Positions 46,401 to 55,345 of a stretch of 64,000 bases of DNA are shown one piece after another. The notes beneath the pieces are model-generated. The model was not told the origin of the DNA, ran no database searches, and saw only the letters and a list, made by a program, of their open reading frames with translations. Each line of letters opens with the position of its first letter. Within the stretch, counting starts at the first letter, position 1. Source of the DNA: Linum tenue (taxonomy: Eukaryota; Streptophyta; Magnoliopsida; Malpighiales; Linaceae); assembly GCA_946122785.1 (NCBI GenBank), contig CAMGYJ010000005.1, forward strand, positions 61,950,200 through 62,014,199. Direction: 5' to 3'. Made by a program: the position numbers and the translations under genes.

Positions 46401-47258
46401 CCTGTCGCCCTCCAAGAAGGGGCCACTCTCCAGTGCGGCCAACTGCTCCGCCAGCTGCGGCTCCTGCGATGCCTGCTCACCTAGCAAAATACAACGCTCA
46501 AGAACATCATCAGTACCCGCACTCGTGATGGCGAGTGCGGTCTCAAAATCGGTAAGCACATCACAATAATCTATGTCATCATGCAAATGGGAATGTTTCC
46601 CATAGTCAGACACAGAAAAAGTAGCCTGCTCATCACCAGCACACAAGATCAATTTACCACTATGCACATCAATAAGCGCCTTGGCGGTGGCGAGAAATGG
46701 TCTACCTAAAATTAAAGGCACATCCACATCCTCATTTATATCCAAAATAACAAAATCAACAGGATATGTGAATGCACCGACATTAACAAGCAAGTCCTCA
46801 ATGATACCCCTAGGATGCACGATAGAACGATAAGCTAACTGAATGCTCATCCTAGTAGCTCTAGGTTCACCTAGTTCTAGCTTCTTAAACAATTTATAGG
46901 GCATGACATTGATGCTAGCGCCTAGGTCCGCCAAGGACTTTCCTACATGCAAGCTGCCAATAACAAGAGGGATAGTGAAACTCCCTGGGTCTTTGCGCTT
47001 CTCAGGCAGCTTGTTCTGCAGGATAGCAGAACACTCCTCGCTGAGCATCACTATCGAAAGATCCCCAATTTTCTTCTTGTTGGTGAGGAGGTCCTTCATA
47101 AACTTGGCATACTTGGGCATCTTCGACAGTGCCTCCACGAATGGCATGCTGATGTTGACCTGCTTCAACATTGCCATGAACTTGGCAAACTCTGTCTCCA
47201 GCTTATCTTTATGAAGTCGAGTGGGGAAGGGCAGCTGGGGTGTATGCTCCTTAACCAC
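43447..47258 (-). pseudogene. Nearly intact pol (gag tail, protease, RT, RNase H, integrase), family B
   Basis: The frame is open for 894 codons from 47258 to 44577. The gag tail runs 1-90 and the protease has DLGAS at 111-115. RT has VSPTQVVPKKGG, FLDGMSGYFQI (Asp 490) and FMDDFSVYG (Asp 554/555). RNase H has CDASDFAVGAVLG (Asp 701), TEKELLAVVFAFD and YTDHSAIRYL (Asp 767). At GADG a 7-base deletion (ATCATCC, present at 38201-38207) shifts the frame. Integrase continues from 44565 with the zinc-binding region, then D83, D141 and E176 of that frame, and ends at VVELADP (43447). Apart from that deletion every catalytic residue I checked is present. It lies inverted inside another element. Confidence 0.92.
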
Positions 47259-47260
47259 AG

Positions 47261-47999
47261 GCTATTCTCCCGGTTCGGGACACCTAGAGCCATCATACGC
47301 GATAGAGGCACCCATTTCCAGGGCCAATTTGATAAACTATTGTCTCGCTATGGTGTGACTCACAAGGTGTCCTTGGCCTATCATCCTCAGACCAGTGGCC
47401 AGGCCGAGCTGACGAACCGGGAGCTCAAGCGGATCCTGGAGAAAACGGTGGATCAGTCCCGCAAAGATTGGTCCACCAAGCTCGATGATGCTCTCTGGGC
47501 GTATCGCACTGCCTACAAGACACCCATTGGTACTTCACCGTACCGGCTTGTCTATGGAAAGGCTTGCCATTTGCCCGTGGAGCTAGAGCACAAGGCCCTC
47601 TGGGCCCTTAAGCTGCTCAACTTGGATGTTAGTGTTGCAGGTATTGAGCGAAAAATGCAGATGTTGGAGCTGGAAGAGTGGCGTTACCACGCCTATGAGA
47701 ACACCAAGCTGTACAAGGAGCGCACTAAGCGCCTACACGATGCACGGTTGCGGGGTCCGAAAGAGTTCCAGGTTGGTGATCGAGTTCTCCTTTACAACTC
47801 TCGCCTGAAGCTCTTTCCCGGAAAACTCCGCTCCCGGTGGTCTGGACCGTTCACCGTCACACAGGTGTTCCCGTATGGCACAATCGAAATTGCCAACCCG
47901 CAAACTGAGCCGTTTAAAGTGAATGACCATCGTCTCAAGCTCTACCTGGGAGACGAGGTCGAACGTGCGGAGTTGGTGGTGGAACTCGCGGACCCTTAG
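47261..47999 (+). pseudogene. Integrase C-terminal half, continuing from 38598
   Basis: From [19 protein letters not shown] (second catalytic Asp) and [20 protein letters not shown] (catalytic Glu) the frame is open to the C-terminal GPFTVTQVF...[14 protein letters not shown] and stop at 47997-47999. The first base follows on exactly from 38598, so the two halves make one gene split by the 8,662-bp block. The S-D-R of the catalytic site is R-D-R here. Confidence 0.9.
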
Positions 48000-48034
48000 T
48001 TCCGCCATGGGCGTCCAGCTAAAAGACGGTAAAG

Positions 48035-48060
48035 AAGCGCTTGTGGGGAGGCAACCCCAC
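48035..48060 (+). promoter_or_regulatory. AAGCGCTT plus post-pol hairpin, family A
   Basis: AAGCGCTT at 48035-48042, then GTGGGG-AGGCAA-CCCCAC at 48043-48060, 35 bases after the integrase stop. Confidence 0.85.
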
Positions 48061-48117
48061 CACGGTTTGCATTTTCTTTTCCCTTTTTTCTGATTTTTTT
48101 TTTGTCGTGTCAAGTCA

Positions 48118-48345
48118 GTTACACGGCCGTGTTTTGCCCTTGCCCTCCCGTGTTCTGGAATTTCACCCCTTGTGCTTGCGGCATAAAAAGCACGGGCGGC
48201 CTGGGGGTCAGAACACGGCCGTGTTGTGCCCCCATCCCGCCCGTGTTTTAAAAGGGGGGGGGGAGCACTGTCTCGGCCTTTAAAACACGGGCGGAAAACG
48301 GCCAGAACACGGCCGTGTTTTGCCGCCCGTGTTTTAAAGCCCCCC
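48118..48345 (+). promoter_or_regulatory. Family A inverted-repeat cluster between pol and ORF3
   Basis: Palindromes AACACGGCCGTGTT at 48212-48225 and 48306-48319, and ACACGGCCGTGT at 48121-48132, sit among half-sites AAACACGGGCGG and CCGCCCGTGTTT. At 48281-48336 the outer half-sites TAAAACACGGGCGG and CCGCCCGTGTTTTA are exact reverse complements around the inner palindrome. The module is the same as in the family A LTR. Confidence 0.88.
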
Positions 48346-48346
48346 C

Positions 48347-48354
48347 TATAAAAG
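48347..48354 (+). promoter_or_regulatory. TATA box of putative internal ORF3 promoter
   Basis: TATAAAAG flanked by C-rich DNA, directly after the inverted-repeat cluster and about 800 bases upstream of the ORF3 ATG. Confidence 0.55.
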
Positions 48355-48935
48355 CGAATTTTCCAGCTGCCCCCCTCATTTCTCCCATTTTTTCAGAACC
48401 CTAGCCGCCTCCCCCCATTTTCCCTCGCCGGAAATCGCCCTTTTCTTCCCTCTCTTCGATTTTTCGGCCCTATCTTGCTCCCTCGACCTCCAAATCAAAA
48501 ACCGCGACCTCCCCCACGCTCCTGGAGTCGAGGAGCACATTCCCTAGAGGTTTGGGCGAGTTTGGCCGAGGTTGGGTCGCCGGCGGTGAGTTCTCCGACG
48601 AGCCTCTGGTGAGTTTTCCGGCGACTTTGGGGGCTTGGTACTATTTTCTTCACCTTTCTCAGGGTATCTCCTTGCGTCTCCAGGTGTGTTATCCTTGCCC
48701 TGTCTTGTATTTATGGAGAATCGATACCTAGAGTTAGGTGAAGAACTTGTGCTTGTGCAGTAATTTGCGAATGATTTGGTAGGCCGATGGGTTTCTTTGC
48801 ATGCTCTGTTTTATCTTGGGATTTCAGTCCCTCGGCCTACCATTTGCATGTGGGAATTATTTACGGGTTTGTGATGATTTTGGATGTGGTTGGTTGCTTG
48901 GTGATTAATTGGATTGGATCTGTTGTTTGTTTCCC

Positions 48936-48980
48936 GGGGGCCTAGTCCACTGTCCAAAATCGCTTGATTTGAGGGCCCCC
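48936..48980 (+). promoter_or_regulatory. Covarying stem-loop H1, family A
   Basis: Outer stem GGGGGCC/GGCCCCC, then TAGTCCACTGTCC and an inner stem CAAAATC...GATTTG. Confidence 0.75.
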
Positions 48981-49026
48981 AGTGAATTTGGCTGTGTAAT
49001 TTTCGTGTGATGGGGATGTTTTTTCT

Positions 49027-49074
49027 CCGGGAGTCTAATCCACTGTCCATATCTTCCGATATGAGGGCTCCCGG
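49027..49074 (+). promoter_or_regulatory. Covarying stem-loop H2, family A
   Basis: Outer stem CCGGGAG/CTCCCGG and inner stem CATATC/GATATG. Both differ from H1 and H3 by paired changes, while TCCACTGTCC stays constant. Confidence 0.8.
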
Positions 49075-49144
49075 TGTGATCTTGACTAACATTGACCCCG
49101 TTTGCTCGTGTTCCATCTTGTCCATTCTTGTGCTTTGCAGGGTC

Positions 49145-50359
49145 ATGGAACACTACCTAGAGCAGTTGAGCATCACCCAGCGCCATGCACTGCGGACTAT
49201 CCGCACCCGCACCATTCCCGAGCACCTGTACCTTGATTTTGCGGTGTTCGATGAACTTCACGCCCGGCCGCAGATGGAGGCCGCTGTGCAGGCTTATGGT
49301 TGGCGGCGCCTGCTCTGTCTCGCCGAGTCGACCTATCAGGAGCTCATTTGGGAGTTCTATGCCTCCTTCCGCCACAACCAGAGGGGGAATGCCGACCATA
49401 GTAACGTCGTTCAGTTCACACTTGGCGGGGTCGAGCACTCCATCAGTTACTGGGAGCTCGCCAATGCACTTCGGGTGAACTCCCCCCACTCCAGCGACGG
49501 GGTCCTGCGATTGGACGTCACCGATCCCACAGATTTTCCATGCCAGGCATACTTCCGGCGGATATGTCATCCCGACTTCGTGGACGTGGAGTACGTCGCC
49601 AGCCAGACGAGAGGCTCTCTCCTCAGGCCTGAGTGGCGCATCCTCAACCACCTGATGACCAGTTCCTACACCCCCAGCCGGGGCTCGGCCAACCGGGTCA
49701 CCCTCCGGACCCTGTTTTTCATGGAGGCGATGGGTCGCTCTGAGGACACCATCCAGCTGGGCTCGGTGGTCGCCCGGACATTCGCGAAAGCTGCTGCCAA
49801 ACGGGATCGCGCCCTTGTCTGTGGCCCGGTAATCACGGCCCTGGCCCGCTACTACGGGGTCGACATCACTGGGAGGACACTGGTCCACGGGCCCACTCCA
49901 CTCAGCGAGAACAGCCTCCGCGCTCAGCACCTGGTGGCCCGCAAAGGGCGTCTTCGCTGGATTGCGGGCCTTCCCCAGCCACCTGAGCCCCCCGCGGGAG
50001 ACCAGCCAGAGTCCAGCGCTGCTGGATCACGCCGGGTTCCTCGCCGTGCTACTCCTCGTGACCAGGCTCCCGCGAGCCCCGCCGCTGCCCCCCGGTCTCC
50101 TCCTCCCGTGGTGGTGCCCATCTCGGATCAGTTGGCGGCCATCGCTCAGCAGAACGAGCGCATCCTGGCCGGCCAGGAGCGCATTCACACCCGCCTGGAT
50201 CGCGAGCGGGACCGCGGCCGTCGTCTGATGTCCGGCCAGCACTACATCATGCCATACCTGGGCATGGACCCGAGCGCAGTTCACTATCCTTTCGTCCAGT
50301 CCCCGGGGTATGAGGACCAGTACCCACCACCTGCCGGCGATGGTGGCGATGACTTCTAG
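49145..50359 (+). CDS. ORF3, Athila-type downstream ORF, intact 404 aa (family A)
   Basis: Function unknown. The start is the first ATG after the predicted splice acceptor; the frame is also open upstream in the intron. The N-terminal ~270 residues hold YLDFAVFDELHARPQMEA, YQELIWEFYASFR, VQFTLGGVEHSISYWELANA, LLRPEWRILNHLMTSSYTP, RTLFFMEAMGRSEDTIQLGS and ALVCGPVITALARYYGVDI. This is the layout of the ATHILA ORF-1 / plant-transposon-protein group (my recognition of pattern, not a search). A Pro/Arg/Ala-rich linker follows, then ISDQLAAIAQQNERILAGQE, a probable coiled coil, and an acidic end. No transmembrane segment or signal peptide is seen, so it is not an obvious envelope protein. It has no frame defect, unlike the gag-pol around it. 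Confidence 0.75.
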   Translation: MEHYLEQLSITQRHALRTIRTRTIPEHLYLDFAVFDELHARPQMEAAVQAYGWRRLLCLAESTYQELIWEFYASFRHNQRGNADHSNVVQFTLGGVEHSISYWELANALRVNSPHSSDGVLRLDVTDPTDFPCQAYFRRICHPDFVDVEYVASQTRGSLLRPEWRILNHLMTSSYTPSRGSANRVTLRTLFFMEAMGRSEDTIQLGSVVARTFAKAAAKRDRALVCGPVITALARYYGVDITGRTLVHGPTPLSENSLRAQHLVARKGRLRWIAGLPQPPEPPAGDQPESSAAGSRRVPRRATPRDQAPASPAAAPRSPPPVVVPISDQLAAIAQQNERILAGQERIHTRLDRERDRGRRLMSGQHYIMPYLGMDPSAVHYPFVQSPGYEDQYPPPAGDGGDDF

Positions 50360-50616
50360 TGGAGAGAGTACCCGGTTCTGACCGTGATTCCTGTTCCAGA
50401 CTGAGACTCCATGTTTTTGTTGTTTCATTTGGATTTGTTTTTTTATTATTTTGGATTGTAGACTTGGAACTTCGGTTCTATCACCCAGTGTGTCTCTTGT
50501 GTGACTTTAGCTTTGTGCCTCGGACTGGGTCCCCTTCCAGTCCTCTGCTATTGTCTGGTCTGCCTCTCGATCTCCGTTCCTGGTTTCACGGTAACATCGT
50601 TCCCCTTCTCTCTGCT

Positions 50617-50663
50617 CCATTGAGGACATTGTCGCATTTAAGTGTGTGTGTGTGGGGGGGGGG
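50617..50663 (+). other. PPT1 motif, family A
   Basis: CCATTGAGGACATTGTCGC, then AAGTGTGTGTGTG and a run of 12 G. It lies about 1.5 kb upstream of the true PPT. Confidence 0.6.
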
Positions 50664-50693
50664 GTTCTTTGTATTAATTGGAATGGGTGTATG

Positions 50694-50747
50694 GGTGCTG
50701 GGAGCCTAGTCCACTGTCCAAATCTTGATATTTGAGGGCTCCAAGCA
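50694..50747 (+). promoter_or_regulatory. Covarying stem-loop H3, family A
   Basis: GTGCTGGGAGCC pairs with GGCTCCAAGCAC (one mismatch); TAGTCCACTGTCC and an inner CAAAT...ATTTG lie between. Confidence 0.8.
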
Positions 50748-52181
50748 CTGCTGTTTGCTTGATATTTGATCGTATTGGCACTGTGGAGGTGATTAGAGAA
50801 TTGAATGGCTTTTACTCGATGCATGACAACTTGATTGTGACTAAGACAGCCTATTACGATGACTGGAATGTGTAGTAGAGTTGTGTAGGGGTTCAGTTTT
50901 CGACTGTTTGCTTACCAACTGCGATTTGCATTTGATCACTTGCTTTTGACAGTCTTTTATGCATCCAGTTCAGGGAATCAGAATGTGAGATAGAGCATAT
51001 AGGTAGCCATGTGAGATTTGAGCCTGCTCGTTCTTTCTTGTGCGATAGATCCCTCTTCCATGAAATGTAGCATTCACGTTGTCACTAGCTAAGATGATGG
51101 AGGCGTAGGATTAGCCCACGACCAAAATGACTGTCCTGATGTGTCATATCCCTTAGTCAGCCCCCTTGAGCCGTGTGTTGTCCTTTCTTTCGGTTTGTAA
51201 TGAAAAATCACCCTTTGCATCTTTTAGAAGGTTCCACAGAGTGGTTTTTGTATGCTTTCTGCTGTTCTGCTAAATGTAATGTGAGGGTTGGAGGTAGTGC
51301 TTAAAAGTTGGGCGTGTGTTGGAAAAATGTGCAGAGGTGGTGGTTCTCTTAAGGAATGAATAAAGAAAAAATAAAGAAAAACAAAGAAAAAAATGAAAGC
51401 AAAAGAGAGCCACCACCAAAATTCTGAATAGTGCCCATTAAGTAGTGTTTTCTAGCAGTCTGGCTTGGAAATGCTAACATTCATATAACCTCCTTCGCTC
51501 TTGTGCCTTGAAGAATTTGATTAATGCAGAATAGCAGAACGAAAGTTACTGGTTTGCTTGATTGTGGTTTTGTTGGGTCTGGAAATGTGGAACCTTGTGC
51601 TATAACTGCCACCACCCAAAAGGCCTTTTCCCCATGTCCAAGACCCTAGCCAGTCATTTGAACCTGTGTCTAAGACCTCCGGATTAGTTAGTGGTGACAC
51701 CCTCTTATGTGAACTCTAGCATTTAGAGGCTGCATTCATGGTGAAGAGACGTTAGGGATTGAGAGAATAAGCATGCGCATTTTTCGCATCAATTTGTCCT
51801 GACCCCACTGGTCGAGAGTGAGCGATTCATTTTCTCATTTTCTCTATGCTCTTTACCCCGGTGAGGACCTAGATTGCTCGGTCTTAATTCTGATATCTTG
51901 AGCTTTATGCATGAAGTGACTGTTTTGAACAAGTGGTTGAGTCAAGTCTATGTTGGTTAGTGAACAGAAGGGAACTCTTTCTTTGCTCAACTTTATTGCA
52001 TTCGAATGTCAGCTGTGGTGGTTGTCTAGGTCGTCGTTCGAGTTGCCGTGTGTTGATGATCGAAAGCCAGTATGATCCACGTGTTTTGTGCCGATATGAT
52101 TTGTCCTTAAGCCTGCTTGATTGAAATGTCTCGAGCTTACCTGGTGTCTGACTTGGTTTGCTTAGGGACAAGCAAACGGTT
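50748..52181 (+). other. Long 3' UTR, family A
   Basis: Non-coding. Blocks at 50800-51240 and 51400-52150 recur inverted at 40704-41134 and 55530-56947. A purine-rich A/G stretch lies at 51350-51415. GGGACAAGCAAACGGTTAAG precedes the PPT. Confidence 0.8.
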
Positions 52182-52196
52182 AAGTGTGGGGGAGTT
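52182..52196 (+). other. Polypurine tract before LTR A2
   Basis: AAGTGTGGGGGAGTT abuts TGATAACG. Confidence 0.85.
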
Positions 52197-53556
52197 TGAT
52201 AACGATGTAATTGCATGATTTTACACCCCTATTTCTTATCCATTTGCGGAGCATGGTTGTGTGTTTTGGCCTATTTTACGCCGGGTTGTGCTACTTTGTC
52301 CTATTTCAGGTCCCAGACGTCAAAAGGAAGGCCAAGCGCGAGTTTCGGATCGTTTGGAAGTCGTTTGGACAAGCCAGGGCCAAAACACGGGCAGGAGGCC
52401 CTCAGAACACGGCCGTGTTCCTGACCGTGTTTTTATGGCCGAGACTACCCAAGGGTGGCTTGAACCACCTAAAAAACACGGGCAGGCCTGAGACAGAACA
52501 CGGCCGTGTTATGCACAGAACACGCCCGTGTTTTCATGATGCCCGTGGCCGTGTTTTTAAGCCAGATCCAAAACACGGGCGGGCTGGGCCAGAACACGGC
52601 CGTGCCCTCGACCGTGTTCTGGCCAGTGATGCCCTTTTAGGCAGATTTCAGCCAAATTGAGAGGGGATTCGAGTTTTAGAGAGACAGAGCGATTCCTAGA
52701 GAGAGAAAGCGACAAACAAGAGCCTCCAAGTTCCCTAGCTTGATCTTCAACACCATTGGAGCTTGGCTTGAGCTTGGAGAAGTGCCGATTCAACGTCCAG
52801 GAGCAGAAATCCATCTTCACAGTATGATTTCCGCGTCTGATTATGCTTTTGCTTCTTTCTCCATGGAGTAGTTCTCCCATTCATTTGGGTGTGGGAAACC
52901 CTAGTTCTGTATGTTAGGATTGATTGTATGAACCCAAGTACTGATTCTATGATTTGATTATATTCGATTGAGGTTTGAATGATTGAATGACTTGAATCCT
53001 GATCACATTCCTGTTGTTTCTGCTTTAACCTAGAATGAGAATATCTGACTAGGTTGATAGAGCATCCTTGATTGAAGGTAGGGAGTTGGTGACTTTAGTC
53101 GAGGAACCAACTCACTATTCTGTACCGGTTTTATTCCGGTAGTGGAGGTTTTGTTCTTAGGGCCTCAATCTGTTTACTCCGGTGGAGGTTAGTCGCCCGC
53201 TAGAGACTCAGATTGAGAGGGTCTGAAGACCTTTAGTCGAGACTTCAGACTGTTTGAGAACCTTCTGCAGTATAACGATCATAGAAACTGAACTTGGTAA
53301 TTACAATCCGGCTTAACTGCAGACTAGGGGGAACCATATCCGGGTGACCTCTCTTAACCTGAAAACAACCGTTTAGTTGCTTTGCTTGCTTGTTAGTTTA
53401 GACCTTCACTAAAGTTTCATTTCTAGATAATACGAATTCACTGAGTAGTCATCACATCTAGGACCCGGGTTGACATTAAAACCCAAACCCGCTATACTAC
53501 GCTTTAGGAAGTGGTTACACTTGGCCATTTTCTAGAGTGACAGTAGGAGTGAGTCA
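52197..53556 (+). mobile_element. LTR, family A, copy 2 (3' LTR)
   Basis: TGATAACGATG...GTGAGTCA, 1360 bp, nearly identical to copy 1. Palindromes are at 52405-52420 (GAACACGGCCGTGTTC) and 52497-52510, with a third site at 52590-52622; the uORF ATGGAGTAG is at 52863-52871. It is followed by CCGTC and then LINE sequence, not by a PBS. Confidence 0.9.
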
Positions 53557-53599
53557 CCGTCATAAATGAACGAACCTAGAAGTCCCCCCATAACGATTG

Positions 53600-54137
53600 G
53601 TAAAATTTAGCCTCCACACAACACTACTCTGGGAGGTGGTGGTGTTGAACTTGGAGTAGAAGAGTTGGGATTAGGTTTGGGAAAGGAAGTAGTGGGGGAA
53701 GAAATTATGTTCGCACTTGTTGCCAGAAGCCATCTAACCCTATACACGTGGGCAACGGTTTCGTCATGTCAAGTTTGATGGCTAATCTGGTGAACTTCCC
53801 ATGTTCTAGCTTCTCAGTGTGATAGTCGAGCCTGACCGTCCCCCCAATAAGATTTCCCAAGGCAAAGAGACCTTCTCGGTGATAAAAATGGACCGGTAAT
53901 TCCGGCAATTGAACCCACGCTACCACCCTCCGGTGAGGCTGTCTGTAGTTCGAAAGGCCGGCGACCACTGATGAACCACTAGGTAGTGGTCTAGGATAAC
54001 CCAAGGTCCACCCATTAGCGCCCGAAGATAGTCCTGATCATTGCCAAAAGTGACCAAGAAGGTCTAGTTCTTTAAATCCATGATGTCAAGTGAACCCACT
54101 AACCGGCATTGCCAGCAAAGTTGGGAACATAGATAAG
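53600..54137 (-). pseudogene. LINE ORF1 fragment (DUF4283-type)
   Basis: The minus strand reads MDLKN, a stop, TFLVTFGNDQDYLRALMGGP, WVILDHYLVVHQW. After a frame change it reads VAWVQLPELPVHFYHREGLF, ALGNLIGGTVRLDYHTEKLE, HGKFTRLAIKLDMTKPLP and DGFWQQV. This is the DUF4283 region of plant L1-type ORF1 proteins, normally followed by a CCHC knuckle, which is absent here. It is wedged between the family A LTR ending at 53556 and the family C LTR starting at 54138, so at least one of them inserted into it. Confidence 0.75.
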
Positions 54138-54825
54138 TGACACGCTAAAACACAACACCAAACTGCGACCAAGTGTAATCGCAGTCCGGAAACGTAGTAA
54201 CATGCAAGTTCTAATGTCAACCCGGGGTCTAGATCTACTGCCAACTCCGTGAATATCTATTATCTAGCCAACTAAGTCAAGTGATTGTTGATTTAAGTAA
54301 AAGCAGTAAGAAAGCAGGAAATGGTTCAGTTTTCTGAAGCAAAGGAAGAGTCACTCGGGAATGAGTCCCCCTAGCTCCTTAGTTAGGTTCCAGTTGTGAT
54401 TACTTTTGGTTGCTTTACTGCTGATTATACTGCGGAAGATCCGACAGTAGCTTGGAATCTCTTAAGCTGACCAAGCCCTCTCAGTCCAACTACCCTGCAG
54501 ACGACTAGTCTTCACCAGCATAGAAAGCCGAGGCTATGAACACAGAACTCCACTACTAGAATTAGATTCCAGTACAAAGCAGTGAATCGACTAACTCTCG
54601 TATAATCGACTCAATACTACCAATTGAAGAAGCTCTAACAACCTAATCAGATTCTATCTATCTTAGGTTGCAGCAGAAATCAATAAAAGGTGATCAGACT
54701 TCAATTGACTCATTCAAAACACTTCAATCGATTATAATAAAGCAATATCACAATCCCAACGTAATTACAATCAAGATTCCTAACATAAGGAACTAGGGTT
54801 CTTCATACCCAAGTGAGAGAGAGTT

Positions 54826-54834
54826 CTACTCCAT
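54826..54834 (-). promoter_or_regulatory. Conserved two-codon uORF (ATG GAG TAG), 3' LTR C
   Basis: Same position relative to the leader and the same CT-rich context as in families A and B. Confidence 0.6.
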
Positions 54835-55059
54835 AGAGAGAGAGGGAAACAGAATACAAAACAGTCATACTCATAACAATGGGAAGAATCTGCTCTGTGA
54901 TGTTAATCTTCACTCCTGAGGATGCAATCTGGGCTTCAATGGTGAGAAATCCACTCCAAATAGCTCCTAGGGTTTGTTCTTCGCACTTTCTCTCTCTAAG
55001 ACTCTGTTTTTTCTACCAAAAAGTCGATTCCCATCCTTTGGCTCGAAATTGCCTCAAAA

Positions 55060-55345
55060 ACCCGATTCTGGGCGAATTACGGGCTGAATTACTGTCGTAA
55101 TCATGGTTTGCCCATAAATCGCCCAAAACGCGTGTTTTACTTAGCTCTGAGGTAGGGAATTACGGTCGTAATTTCCTAATTACCGCCAGTAATTACTGAA
55201 TTACGACCGTAATTAATGTGACACTTGCCCGTAATTGACTCTGCGACATGAATTCTGGGAAATTAGGTTCGGCATTGCATTTACGGGCAAGATAGGACCA
55301 ATTACGACCGTAATTAGTCAGGGTCTACCCGTAATTTCCATCCTG
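55060..55345 (-). promoter_or_regulatory. Family C inverted-repeat cluster in LTR
   Basis: AATTACGGTCGTAATT at 55158-55173, and AATTACGACCGTAATT at 55199-55214 and 55300-55315, with flanking half-sites TTACGGGC and GCCCGTAATT. The last palindrome sits inside a pair TTACGGG (55281-55287) and CCCGTAA (55329-55335). Confidence 0.88.

Larger units (their letters stand above)
48684..49140 (+). other. Putative leader intron of ORF3, family A
   Basis: The donor is TCTCCAG|GTGTGT at 48684 and the acceptor TTGTGCTTTGCAG|GGTC ends at 49140, four bases before the ORF3 ATG. The same donor (CCTCCAG|GTGTGC) and acceptor (TTTTTGGCTGCAG|AACA before ATG) occur in family C. Stem-loops H1 and H2 lie inside. 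Confidence 0.6.

Noticed and set aside
49157..49930. 257-codon minus-strand open frame
   Set aside because: Antisense shadow of the intact ORF3; no independent start context or homology.
29193..53556. One 24.4-kb full-length retrotransposon bounded by LTR A1 and LTR A2
   Set aside because: Outer 5-mers do not match, a PPT-LTR-PBS unit of another family lies inside, and the interior holds two gag regions and an inverted pol.
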